Part shown: positions 18,225 to 26,214 of the stretch, one piece after another
Numbering within the stretch: position 1 is the first letter of the stretch
Layout: the number at the start of each line of letters is the position of its first letter
Assembly (NCBI GenBank): GCA_030041095.1
Contig: JASHON010000014.1
Span: 17,719-81,718 of the forward strand
Reading direction: 5' to 3'
DNA: 64,000 nucleotides
Source: Terriglobia bacterium
GTDB lineage: Bacteria; Acidobacteriota; Terriglobia; UBA7540
Notes under the pieces: model-generated
Database searches by the model: none
What the model saw: only the letters and a program-made list of their open reading frames with translations
What the model was told of the DNA's origin: nothing
Made by a program: the position numbers and the translations under genes

Positions 18225-20108
18225 GTGACTCGGAAACCGTTGTTCATCATCTTCGCTCTCGCAGCCGCTGCGGGCTTACTTCTTCAAGCGATGCGCGCGC
18301 AGTCAGATGCGGAATTGCAATTCAGCATCCGGCACTACATGGTCCCCATGCGCGACGGCATTCGCCTGCACACTTCGGTTTTCACACCCGTCATGTCGTC
18401 CAGCGGCGGCTCTGGGGCAGAGCAAGCGGATCGGCTGCCGATTCTGCTCATAAGATCCCCCTATGGCCTGGACGACGATCCTGCGCTCCTGAAACGCCTC
18501 AACACTTCCTACATCGATCTTGCCCGAGACGGCTACATATTCGCCTTCCAGGACATACGCGGACGCTATCTCTCGCAAGGCCAATTTGTGATGCAGCGGC
18601 TGCCTTGCGCGCCCCATGCGCCGAATTGCGTCGACGAGGGCACCGACGCTTACGATACGATTACCTGGTTGGTGAAGCATGTCCCGAACAATAGCGGCCG
18701 GGTGGGCATGTTCGGCGTTTCTTACGGCGGCTGGCTCACGGCCATGGCCATGATTCACCCGAATCCGGCGCTTAGAGCGGTTTCCGAGCAAGCTTCTCCG
18801 GACGATATGTTCCTCGGCGACGATTTTCACCACAACGGCGCGTTTCGCCTGAGCTATGCCTTTGAATACGCCGCCATGATGGAACGCGGCAAGACTAACA
18901 ATCTGTTTCAGTTCTCACGCTACGACACGTTTGACTGGTATCTGTTTGACCTTGGCCCGCTGTCAAATGCGAATCGGCTCTATTTTCACGGTCAGGTTCC
19001 TTCCTGGAACGATTTTGTCAATCATCCCAACTACGACAGTTTTTGGAAGGAACAAGAGGTTTCCCATTATTTGACGCGGGTGACCGTGCCAGACCTGAAC
19101 GTAGCGGGCTGGTGGGATCAGGAAGACTTTTACGGTCCGGTCAAGATCTTCGAAACTCTGGAAAAGCACGATACCCGGCACTGGAACTTTCTGGTTGCGG
19201 GGCCGTGGAATCACGGAGGATGGGCTGAAGGAACGGGTCAGAAGCTCGGACGGATCGATTTTGGAAGCGACACCAGCGAATACTTTCGCCAAAGTGTCGA
19301 AGCGCCGTGGTTCGCTTATTGGCTGAAAGGTGAAGGCCGCCTGCCCTTCGCCAAGGCGCTCACGTTCCAGTCCGGCGCGAATCGGTGGATTGCCTATAAC
19401 CATTGGCCACCGCAGCAAGGGATCGAGGATCGCAAACTTTATATGAGAAGCCACCGCCGGCTCTCATTTAACCCGCCCGGCCAATCAGACTCCGATGCCT
19501 GCGACCGCTACATTTCCGATCCTGCGAATCCGGTTCCCTATCGCCATCGACCCGTCGAGGAAACCTATGGCCCCGGGAGCCGATGGTATACATGGCTTGT
19601 TGAGGATCAGCGATTTGTGGATAACCGGCCTGACACAGTGAGTTGGGAAACACCGCCGCTCAAGCGGCGCGTCACCATTGCGGGCGACGTCGTGGCCCAC
19701 CTGTTTGCCTCAACCACCGGATCGGACAGCGACTGGATTGTGAAGCTGATCGACGTTTATCCCGCTATCGACGCCCGAGATTTGAGCATGAGCGGGTACG
19801 AGTTGATGGTTTCAGACGAGGTGTTTCGCGGACGCTTCCGGCATAGCTTCGCCCATCCCGAACCGATTGTTCCAAACAAAGTGATTGCGTACACCATCGA
19901 TTTGCATACGACGAATCATTCTTTCCTGGAGGGTCACCGAATTATGGTGCAGGTACAGAGCACCTGGTTTCCTCTGATTGACCGCAACCCACAGAAGTTT
20001 GTGTCCAATATCTTCCTCGCAACCCAAGCCGACTATCAAAAGGCGACACAGAGCATTTACCGCTCCCGCGCTTACCCCTCCTACATCGAGCTTCCCGTAG
20101 TGCAATAA
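18225..20108 (+). CDS. CocE/NonD family hydrolase (S15 X-Pro acyl-peptidase type)
   Basis: 627 residues from a GTG start with GGAG upstream. An N-terminal hydrophobic signal is followed by RHYMVPMRDGIRLHTSVFTP, the family entry. The alpha/beta-hydrolase triad is visible: FGVSYGGW (Ser), GWWDQEDFYGP (Asp) and GPWNHGGWAEG (His). The last 200 residues match the X-Pro dipeptidyl-peptidase C-terminal jelly-roll domain (WIVKLIDVYPA, GRFRHSFAHPEPIVPNK, RIMVQVQSTWFPL). Likely an exported acyl-peptidase or esterase; cocaine esterase and glutaryl-7-ACA acylases are relatives. Monocistronic behind its own strong promoter. Confidence 0.92.
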   Translation: MTRKPLFIIFALAAAAGLLLQAMRAQSDAELQFSIRHYMVPMRDGIRLHTSVFTPVMSSSGGSGAEQADRLPILLIRSPYGLDDDPALLKRLNTSYIDLARDGYIFAFQDIRGRYLSQGQFVMQRLPCAPHAPNCVDEGTDAYDTITWLVKHVPNNSGRVGMFGVSYGGWLTAMAMIHPNPALRAVSEQASPDDMFLGDDFHHNGAFRLSYAFEYAAMMERGKTNNLFQFSRYDTFDWYLFDLGPLSNANRLYFHGQVPSWNDFVNHPNYDSFWKEQEVSHYLTRVTVPDLNVAGWWDQEDFYGPVKIFETLEKHDTRHWNFLVAGPWNHGGWAEGTGQKLGRIDFGSDTSEYFRQSVEAPWFAYWLKGEGRLPFAKALTFQSGANRWIAYNHWPPQQGIEDRKLYMRSHRRLSFNPPGQSDSDACDRYISDPANPVPYRHRPVEETYGPGSRWYTWLVEDQRFVDNRPDTVSWETPPLKRRVTIAGDVVAHLFASTTGSDSDWIVKLIDVYPAIDARDLSMSGYELMVSDEVFRGRFRHSFAHPEPIVPNKVIAYTIDLHTTNHSFLEGHRIMVQVQSTWFPLIDRNPQKFVSNIFLATQADYQKATQSIYRSRAYPSYIELPVVQ

Positions 20109-20158
20109 GAGCTACCAGCGATCAGCGATCGGTTATCAGCGTTCAGTCGTGCTCTCCG

Positions 20159-20309
20159 TTTAGTGATAAAATCGACAGCTTCCAAGCGGAAAAGGCCAAA
20201 AAAGCAAAGCAATAGCGCGCCATTCGAAGCTGGCGAGCACCGGCAAATCGCGGTGAAAGTGATCGACGACCGTGGTAACGAGTTGATGGTGGTGGAAAAG
20301 CTGAGCTGA
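20159..20309 (+). pseudogene. remnant of a type III methyltransferase (mod) gene: leader plus last 31 codons
   Basis: Bases 20160-20190 match the leader at 23255-23287 ahead of the intact mod gene (both contain TAGTGATAAAATCGACA). Bases 20214-20309 match the last 31 codons of the intact mod gene at about 26122-26214: the frame reads SAPFEAGEHRQIAVKVIDD then RGNELMVVEKLS and a stop, against SAPFEAGDHRQIAVKVIDD... in the intact copy. Everything between has been deleted. The residual piece has no start and cannot encode an enzyme. It marks a second, collapsed mod-res locus next to the working one. Confidence 0.85.
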
Positions 20310-20368
20310 TTCAAAATTCCAGATTCAAAACAGAAAACGAAGCATTAACTCCTGCGGATTGAAAAGCC

Positions 20369-20848
20369 ATGAAGTACGAGCGGTTTGAGCAGCTCCCAGT
20401 GCGGGAGGCGGGGATTGAGCTAGCCGTCAGCATCTATGCTCTCACGCAGCAGCCGGCCTTCGGCGGGCGCTATTCACTACGCGACCAGATCGAGCGCGCA
20501 GCGGTATCGGTGTCGAACAATATTGCCGAGGGATTTGAGCGAGGCACCAACCAGGAGCTGCTCACGTTTCTTTACATCGCACGTGGCTCAGCCGGAGAGG
20601 TCAGATCGATGCTTTGCTTGCTGGAAAGGATTGAGGTCTTCTCTGGCCTCAAGCGTGAATTAGGGAACTTGAAATCACGGGCCGAGAGCGTTTCAAAGCA
20701 ACTCGGCGCCTGGATACGTTCGCTGCGTGATTCGGCCCGCCAGGGCGAGCGCTATGTAAGCGAGAAGACGCGGCGAGCCGACCAGGCAGCCCGAGAGCGG
20801 CGTGAATTCCTCGCGAAGCTGGAGCAGATTCGCCGGGGCAGTGAGTAG
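20369..20848 (+). CDS. four-helix-bundle (S23 / 23S rRNA intervening-sequence-type) protein
   Basis: 159 residues; MKYERFEQLPVREAGIELAV, then RYSLRDQIERAAVSVSNNIAEGFER and LYIARGSAGEVRSML are the hallmarks of the four helix bundle protein family (TIGR02436, S23). The usual family length is about 120; here a charged C-terminal extension (about 125-159, REFLAKLEQIRRG) is added. Function of the family is unknown, though members are often found beside restriction and other mobile genes. It lies between the dead mod tail and the dead res head, exactly where the intact operon carries an ATPase gene. The frame is intact and could still be expressed. Confidence 0.9.
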   Translation: MKYERFEQLPVREAGIELAVSIYALTQQPAFGGRYSLRDQIERAAVSVSNNIAEGFERGTNQELLTFLYIARGSAGEVRSMLCLLERIEVFSGLKRELGNLKSRAESVSKQLGAWIRSLRDSARQGERYVSEKTRRADQAARERREFLAKLEQIRRGSE

Positions 20849-20849
20849 C

Positions 20850-20975
20850 CGATGCAAAATTCGAGATCCAAAATTCAAGACTCAAGCGATCCAAGGTCAA
20901 GATTCGAGATTTCAAATTCGAGATCTCTTCTTGCATCTTGCACTTTGAATCTTGAATTTTGAATCTGTGATTCGC
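20850..20975. repeat. AT-rich low-complexity palindromic repeat
   Basis: Repeated variants of AAATTCGAGAT, AATTCAAGA and TTGAATCTTGAATTTTGAATC in both orientations fill about 120 bp between the four-helix gene and the res remnant; a smaller patch lies at 20310-20335. Such AT-rich inverted simple repeats stand out from the GC-rich surroundings and could form a cruciform or hairpin. Confidence 0.6.
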
Positions 20976-20988
20976 GGGAAGCGCCACA

Positions 20989-21096
20989 TTGAGCTTTGAA
21001 GTCTCAGAACCGATCCTGAATTCGCCGTTCGAGAAGCCCGGCCGCTACTGGTACATCCAGGAAGGCGAGCAGCCGGAGCTGTGCGCTGGCCGGTTC
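20989..21096 (+). pseudogene. remnant of a type III restriction (res) gene: first 36 codons
   Basis: From a TTG at 20989 the frame reads SFEVSEPILNSPFEKPGRYW and continues YIQEGEQPEL, nearly identical to the start of the intact res at 27715. Similarity ends at about 21096 within GCGCTGGCCGG, after which the sequence belongs to an acetyltransferase gene. The res frame then stops shortly after. It is the 3' partner of the collapsed mod remnant. Confidence 0.87.
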
Positions 21097-21350
21097 CCGT
21101 CATGTTGTTGGCGCGTCTCGCCATAGAGCGCCGCTGGCAAGGCCAGTCGATCCGAAAGGCGCTTTTGAAAGATGCGATGCTGCGCACGTTGCAGGCAGCA
21201 GACGTTGCCGGCACCCGCGCCCTCGCCGCTCATGCAAGAGAGGAGGCGGCCGGGAATTTTTACCAGCGATTCGACTTCGTCCCGTCTCCGAGTGACCCAA
21301 TGCATCTCTTTGTCCTCTTGAAGGATGTACGGCGGATCATTCCTCGCTGA
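21097..21350 (+). pseudogene. C-terminal half of a GNAT acetyltransferase (TacT-like toxin), 5' end lost
   Basis: The open frame reads PVPVMLLARLAIERRWQGQS, then LLKDAMLRTLQAADVAGTRA and FYQRFDFVPSPSDPMHLFVL. This is the second half of the GNAT fold as found in TacT/AtaT-type toxin acetyltransferases, which modify aminoacyl-tRNA. RRWQGQS stands for the acetyl-CoA loop (R/Q-x-x-G-x-G/A), here with Ser in place of Gly. The first half of the domain and the DUF1778-type antitoxin gene are missing; instead the frame is joined to the res remnant. A short translation from a GTG at 21081 is possible but should be inactive. Confidence 0.8.
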
Positions 21351-21499
21351 GTCGTTGCGGTATACTGGCCCGGCGGACTCATTATTTCGTCGCCTTCTCC
21401 GCGCCCCGAATGTTTAGAAAACTCAAGGGGGCGGAGTACGGACGACTCGGGCACTGGGCGAAGCAACAGGCGGCAACACGCAGCAACGGAGGGAGTAAA

Positions 21500-23200
21500 G
21501 TGCCAAGCAGTCTTGAGCAAATTTCGATTGATCGAGAGACAATCGGTCACGCACTTAAGGACCGCACGCTGTACGTTCCAATTCACCAGCGCTCATACGC
21601 CTGGGAAAACGAGCATGTGACCGATCTGTACCAAGATTTGGCGCGGGCGATTGATGAGGGGGATCGAGAATACTTTTTGGGAGCCATCGTCGTGGTCCAA
21701 TCGCCGGCAAACAAACTTGAGGTTAATGACGGTCAGCAACGCCTTGCCACGTCGACCATCCTCATCGCCGCAATCCGAGATTATTTTTTGGCGAGCACGG
21801 ACGGGGAGACCGCACGGCTTGTCGAAAATGAGTACTTGTTCTCGACGGATCGGAAGACACACGAAGTTTCCGCTAGACTTCACCTTAACGCGGAGGATCA
21901 CGATTATTTTCAGAACCGGATTCTACATCGCCCCAAAGACGCCGAGAGGCTCGCGACCGAAAAGCAGCATCTTACGAAGGAGTCGCACCGAAGGATTGAA
22001 AAGGCCGCTGATTTAGCGGCCACCCACGTCAAGACACGCGTTGCGACGTTGCCCCAGGCGGATCGCGCGACTCACCTTCATAAATGGCTGGATTTTATTG
22101 ATGACGGCGCGCGCGTCATCTGGGTTCAAGTCGCCGACAGTCGCGCCGCCTATTTCATCTTCGAGACGATGAACGATCGCGGCCCGAAACTGCCCGCTGC
22201 GGACCTGCTTAAGAATCACCTCATCTCCAAAGCGGATGACCGCCAGATGGAGGTTTTTCAAAAATGGCAATCAATGGCTGCCGTTCTCGATACGCTCGGT
22301 GAACAAGAAGATGCGATTGTGAATTACATCCGCTACTTTTGGATTTCCCGTTACGGGCCGATTCGCAGCCGGGATTTATACGACTCGATCAAGGACAAAA
22401 TCAAGAATAAGACCGCGGCAGTCACGCACATCGCAGAATTGGAAGGCCGCTCGAAAGATTACGCCGCCCTGCTAACCCCGTCCCATGAAATGTGGGCCGC
22501 TTATGGGCCGAACGTCCGTAAGCAGATAGGCACGCTGTCCTTCTTGGGGGTTAAGCAGATCAGGCCGATCTTACTGGCTGCACTCGGTAGGTTTCGACAA
22601 AAGGAATTTCAGAAACTGCTTCGTGCCGCCGTATCGTGGTGTGTTCGGTATATATTGTCTGGGGTTACGCCTGGTGCACTCGAAAACCGGCACGGCAAGG
22701 CCGCCATGAAGATTTCTGCGCGCACTATCACCACAGTGAAGGAGCTTCTTTCCGAAATGGCCGGCGTAATCCCCGACGACGCAATGTTCCAGGCGGCCGT
22801 CGCAACGGCGAACGTGTCCCAAGCAAGGCTGGCAAGATATTACTTATCAGCCCTTCAACAGCAGGCCGACGGCGAAGCGGAGCCATATTATGTTCCGAGC
22901 GATGATCTGACGTTAGAGCATATCTTGCCGGAAAACCCAGGAAAGGATTGGGACGCCATCCAGCTAACCACCGCCAAGGAGCTGCTTAACAAACTGGGCA
23001 ACCAAGTGCTGCTTCCGGCGACAGTTAATTCAAAACTGGGGAACGTGGGATATGACGCAAAGAAGAAGGCCCTCGCTGCTGCTCAGTTCTCTCTGACGAA
23101 GGATGCGGTTATTGCAGGAAAATGGGACGCAGATGCAATACGGAAACGGCAAGAGCGATTGGCTTCGCTCGCTGTGAAGACATGGCCGCTGAAGCCATAG
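21500..23200 (+). CDS. DUF262-DUF1524 protein, GmrSD-like restriction nuclease
   Basis: 566 residues from a GTG at 21500 with GGAGGGAG just upstream; an ATG at 21410 in frame is less well supported. The N-terminal DUF262 domain shows YVPIHQRSYAWE and EVNDGQQRLATST (residues about 76-84), the ParB/Srx-like DGQQR motif of GmrS. The C-terminal DUF1524 domain shows DLTLEHILPENP (about 470-480) and KLGNQVLLPATVNSKLGN, the HNH-type metal finger of GmrD. Single-chain DUF262-DUF1524 proteins include type IV enzymes that cut modified DNA (GmrSD) and phosphorothioation-sensing SspE. No dnd/ssp genes are seen here, so modified-phage-DNA restriction is the likelier role. It separates the dead and living mod-res loci. 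Confidence 0.9.
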   Translation: MPSSLEQISIDRETIGHALKDRTLYVPIHQRSYAWENEHVTDLYQDLARAIDEGDREYFLGAIVVVQSPANKLEVNDGQQRLATSTILIAAIRDYFLASTDGETARLVENEYLFSTDRKTHEVSARLHLNAEDHDYFQNRILHRPKDAERLATEKQHLTKESHRRIEKAADLAATHVKTRVATLPQADRATHLHKWLDFIDDGARVIWVQVADSRAAYFIFETMNDRGPKLPAADLLKNHLISKADDRQMEVFQKWQSMAAVLDTLGEQEDAIVNYIRYFWISRYGPIRSRDLYDSIKDKIKNKTAAVTHIAELEGRSKDYAALLTPSHEMWAAYGPNVRKQIGTLSFLGVKQIRPILLAALGRFRQKEFQKLLRAAVSWCVRYILSGVTPGALENRHGKAAMKISARTITTVKELLSEMAGVIPDDAMFQAAVATANVSQARLARYYLSALQQQADGEAEPYYVPSDDLTLEHILPENPGKDWDAIQLTTAKELLNKLGNQVLLPATVNSKLGNVGYDAKKKALAAAQFSLTKDAVIAGKWDADAIRKRQERLASLAVKTWPLKP

Positions 23201-23254
23201 AAGGCAGAGCTTCTACCGCCGAGTTTCCCAAGGGGCTCAGGCCGCAGCCCTGCC

Positions 23255-23287
23255 TTAGTGATAAAATCGACAACTTCCGTGCGGAAG
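23255..23287 (+). promoter_or_regulatory. conserved leader upstream of mod (probable promoter and hairpin)
   Basis: TTAGTGATAAAATCGACAAC then CTTCCGTGCGGAAG, a 6-bp hairpin at 23274-23287, is repeated almost exactly at 20160-20190 ahead of the mod remnant. TAAAAT resembles a -10 box. Retention in both copies suggests a functional promoter or leader, though shared ancestry alone could also explain it. Confidence 0.45.
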
Positions 23288-23394
23288 AAAACTAGCGCCA
23301 AGGTCTCGACACACTCTGTTGGCAAGCGTGCCAAGATACGGTCCGTTGAGTCTATTGGCCGCAGAACTGATATCACTTAGAGGTCAGGGGACAG

Positions 23395-26214
23395 ATGGCA
23401 AAGGGAAAGGGCACGAAGAAGATACAGCAGGCGGAAAGTTACAAGCACCCGGAATCGGAAAGCCCGATGCGGCCGGATGTGGGGACGCAGGCGCAGTTCA
23501 AGAAGAAAAAGCCTCCGGTTACGTATCGCTACGATTCCTCGCTCTCGCCCGCGCTCGATTGGGACGGGCAAAGCGGCGTGCGGGAGCTCGGCGAGTGGCT
23601 GCTTGCGGTGATCGAGGAAGCCTCGGCCTTGCCACCACCCCACCGGTTCAAGGAACCGCGCCGCTTCTTTTCGGGCAAGAACGGCGACGCGAAGTCCAGG
23701 GAGATTTGCTCCGTCAGCGGCCTTCAGGAGGCCCTTGCCAAGCTCAAGGCGATTAGCAAGCCGTTTCTGAACTGGGCGGGAAAGGCAGAGCGGCTGTCGT
23801 TTGATGTTCCCACTTTACCGCTCTTCGTTCACGAGCGGCTTTCCACCAAGGCCATCATTGAAACCCTCAGCAGCCACAAGCGCGATAAGCAGCAGACGAT
23901 GTTTGAGCTTTTCGGTGACCCCGAACACTCGATCACCGACCAGGTGCTGAAGGCTTACGAGCACCGGGATAAGTGGGTGAACCGGATGATTCTGGGCGAT
24001 TCGCTGGTGGTGATGAACTCGCTCTTGCAATACGAGGGCCTGGGCGGACAGGTGCAGATGATCTACATGGACCCGCCCTACGGAGTGAAATTCGGCTCTA
24101 ACTTTCAGCCCTTCGTGCGCAAGCGCGACGTGAGCCACAACGACGATGAGGACATGACGCGCGAGCCGGAAATGGTGCAGGCGTACCGCGACACGTGGGA
24201 ACTGGGCCTGCATTCGTACTTGACCTACCTCCGCGACCGTCTGTTGATTGCTCGTGATCTCCTCGCACCCAGCGGGAGCATTTTTGTCCAGATCAGCGAT
24301 GAGAACCTGCATCACATTCGTGAGGTCATGGACGAGGTTTTCGGAGGGGAAAACCTCGCCGGGCTGATTCCATTTAAGAAGACAAGTGGACAGGCAAGCA
24401 CCCTCATCGCGGGCGTGTGCGATTTCCTTCTTTGGTACTCTCGCGACAGGAGTGGGGCAAAGTATCGACAGCTCTACGTGGCGCTTGGAGAGGATGTCTC
24501 GGACGAGTCCTATAATTGTCTTGACCTGTCTGACGGCCAATGGCGCCGCTTGTCCGCGGGCGAACTTCGCGGGGAAACCCCGGTGCCCTCCGGTCGACGA
24601 TTTAGGACAGCAAATTTGACTTCCCAAGGGGCAAGCGAGGAAGGCTCCGCACCTTTTGTGTTTGAAGGCAAGCCGTTCCGTCCATCGGCGGGAACGCACT
24701 GGAAACCCGGTCTCCACGGGCTCTCGTCTCTAGCCAAAGCTGCCCGTTTGGTAGCGGTAGGCGACACGCTGGCCTACAAGCGTTACATCGACGACTTTCC
24801 AGTAGTGGCCATCAACAACATGTGGAACGACACGGTCGAGAGCACCTTTGCTGTTCAGAAGCTTTACGCGGTGCAGACCGCGGCCAAGGTCTTGCAGCGC
24901 TGCATCCTGATGACCACCGACTCTGGAGACCTAGTTCTCGATCCCACTTGTGGCAGCGGGACGACGGCTTACGTGGCCGAGCAATGGGGACGCCGCTGGA
25001 TCACAATTGATACCAGCCGCGTGCCGCTCGCGCTGGCTCGCCAACGCCTCTTGACCGCGACATTTCCCTGGTACGAGTTGAAAGACGAGGCGCGCGGACC
25101 GGTGGGCGGGTTTGTTTACAAGCGGAAACAGAACAACAAGGGGGAAGAAGTGGGTGGGATTGTACCGCACGTCACGTTGAAGTCGATTGCCAATAACGAG
25201 CCTCCTGAAGAAGAAGTGCTGGTGGACCGGCCGGAAACGGATAACAAAATCACGCGAGTGACAGGGGCGTTCTGTGTGGAGGGCACGATTCCGACGCCGG
25301 TAGAACTGGAGGCTGATGTAGCGCCGGCTTCCAGCCAGCATTTAGAAAGCCAGCAGGATGCTGGCGCTACGTATACCGACCGGATGCTGGAAGTGCTGCG
25401 CAAGTCGCCTGTCTTGCGGCTGGCCGGGAACCGCACCGTGACATTGAAAAATATCCGCCCACCGGCGAAGACGCTTTCCCTCTCCGCCGAGGCGCTTGTG
25501 GATGCTACGGCGCCGGGGCAATCTCCCACGTTGCAGGATGCTGTCCAGGAGGCCGCTGAGAAAAGCGGAAAGGCGCTGCCGCTTTCGGCCAAGCCCGTGG
25601 CACTCGTTTTTGGGCCGGAGAATGGCGCGATCAGCGAGCGATTGGTGCAGGAGGCAGCCAAAGAAGCCTCACTCAAGAACTACACTCACCTTTATGTCAT
25701 CGGTTTTGCGATCCAGCCGAATGCTCGCCAGTTGATCGAGAATTGCGATGCGGTGGTGGGCATCGCAGCAACCTACATTCAGGCAACACCGGACCTGATG
25801 ATGGGCGATCTGCTGAAGAATATGCGCAGCAGCCAGATTTTCAGCGTCTGCGGGCTGCCGGAGATCGAGATTCACCACAGGGAACACGGAGATCACCAGG
25901 TGGAGTTACGTGGCTTGGACGTGTTTGACCCTGTGACCATGGATACCCATCATGCCAAGAGCGAGAACGTTCCAGCCTGGTTTCTCGATGCCGACTATAA
26001 CGGCCTCTGTTTCCACGTCTCACAAGCCTTCTTTCCGCGCACCAGCGCGTGGGACAGCCTTAAGAAGGCGCTGAAAGGCGAGTACGAGGAAAGTGTCTGG
26101 GACCATCTGGCAGGCACAATGAGCGCGCCATTCGAAGCTGGAGACCACCGGCAGATTGCCGTGAAAGTGATCGACGACCGCGGAAACGAGCTGATGGTTG
26201 TGGAGCAATTGTGA
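23395..26214 (+). CDS. mod: type III restriction-modification DNA methyltransferase (Mod)
   Basis: 939 residues from an ATG preceded by AGGGGA. The catalytic motif DPPY is at 226-229 and the AdoMet-binding motif (LDPTCGSGTT) at about 516-525. DPPY before the glycine motif is the beta-class order of Mod proteins, which methylate adenine N6. Between them lie GSIFVQISDENLHHI and a variable block (about 330-470) that should be the target-recognition domain. The C-terminal 350 residues are long compared with many Mod proteins and contain a spacer at about 642-659 encoded by an intergenic repeat core. The last codons overlap the GTG of the next gene (GTGA), indicating translational coupling. Together with res it forms the modifying and translocating restriction complex. 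Confidence 0.95.
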   Translation: MAKGKGTKKIQQAESYKHPESESPMRPDVGTQAQFKKKKPPVTYRYDSSLSPALDWDGQSGVRELGEWLLAVIEEASALPPPHRFKEPRRFFSGKNGDAKSREICSVSGLQEALAKLKAISKPFLNWAGKAERLSFDVPTLPLFVHERLSTKAIIETLSSHKRDKQQTMFELFGDPEHSITDQVLKAYEHRDKWVNRMILGDSLVVMNSLLQYEGLGGQVQMIYMDPPYGVKFGSNFQPFVRKRDVSHNDDEDMTREPEMVQAYRDTWELGLHSYLTYLRDRLLIARDLLAPSGSIFVQISDENLHHIREVMDEVFGGENLAGLIPFKKTSGQASTLIAGVCDFLLWYSRDRSGAKYRQLYVALGEDVSDESYNCLDLSDGQWRRLSAGELRGETPVPSGRRFRTANLTSQGASEEGSAPFVFEGKPFRPSAGTHWKPGLHGLSSLAKAARLVAVGDTLAYKRYIDDFPVVAINNMWNDTVESTFAVQKLYAVQTAAKVLQRCILMTTDSGDLVLDPTCGSGTTAYVAEQWGRRWITIDTSRVPLALARQRLLTATFPWYELKDEARGPVGGFVYKRKQNNKGEEVGGIVPHVTLKSIANNEPPEEEVLVDRPETDNKITRVTGAFCVEGTIPTPVELEADVAPASSQHLESQQDAGATYTDRMLEVLRKSPVLRLAGNRTVTLKNIRPPAKTLSLSAEALVDATAPGQSPTLQDAVQEAAEKSGKALPLSAKPVALVFGPENGAISERLVQEAAKEASLKNYTHLYVIGFAIQPNARQLIENCDAVVGIAATYIQATPDLMMGDLLKNMRSSQIFSVCGLPEIEIHHREHGDHQVELRGLDVFDPVTMDTHHAKSENVPAWFLDADYNGLCFHVSQAFFPRTSAWDSLKKALKGEYEESVWDHLAGTMSAPFEAGDHRQIAVKVIDDRGNELMVVEQL
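25318..25370. repeat. palindromic repeat core inside the mod coding sequence
   Basis: GTAGCGCCGGCTTCCAGCCA ... GCCAGCAGGATGCTGGCGCTAC is the inner core of the nested palindromes seen at 36588, 43213, 54612 and 61259, with a few base changes and a short replaced loop. It is translated as VAPASSQHLESQQDAGAT in the linker part of Mod and does not break the frame. Confidence 0.75.
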
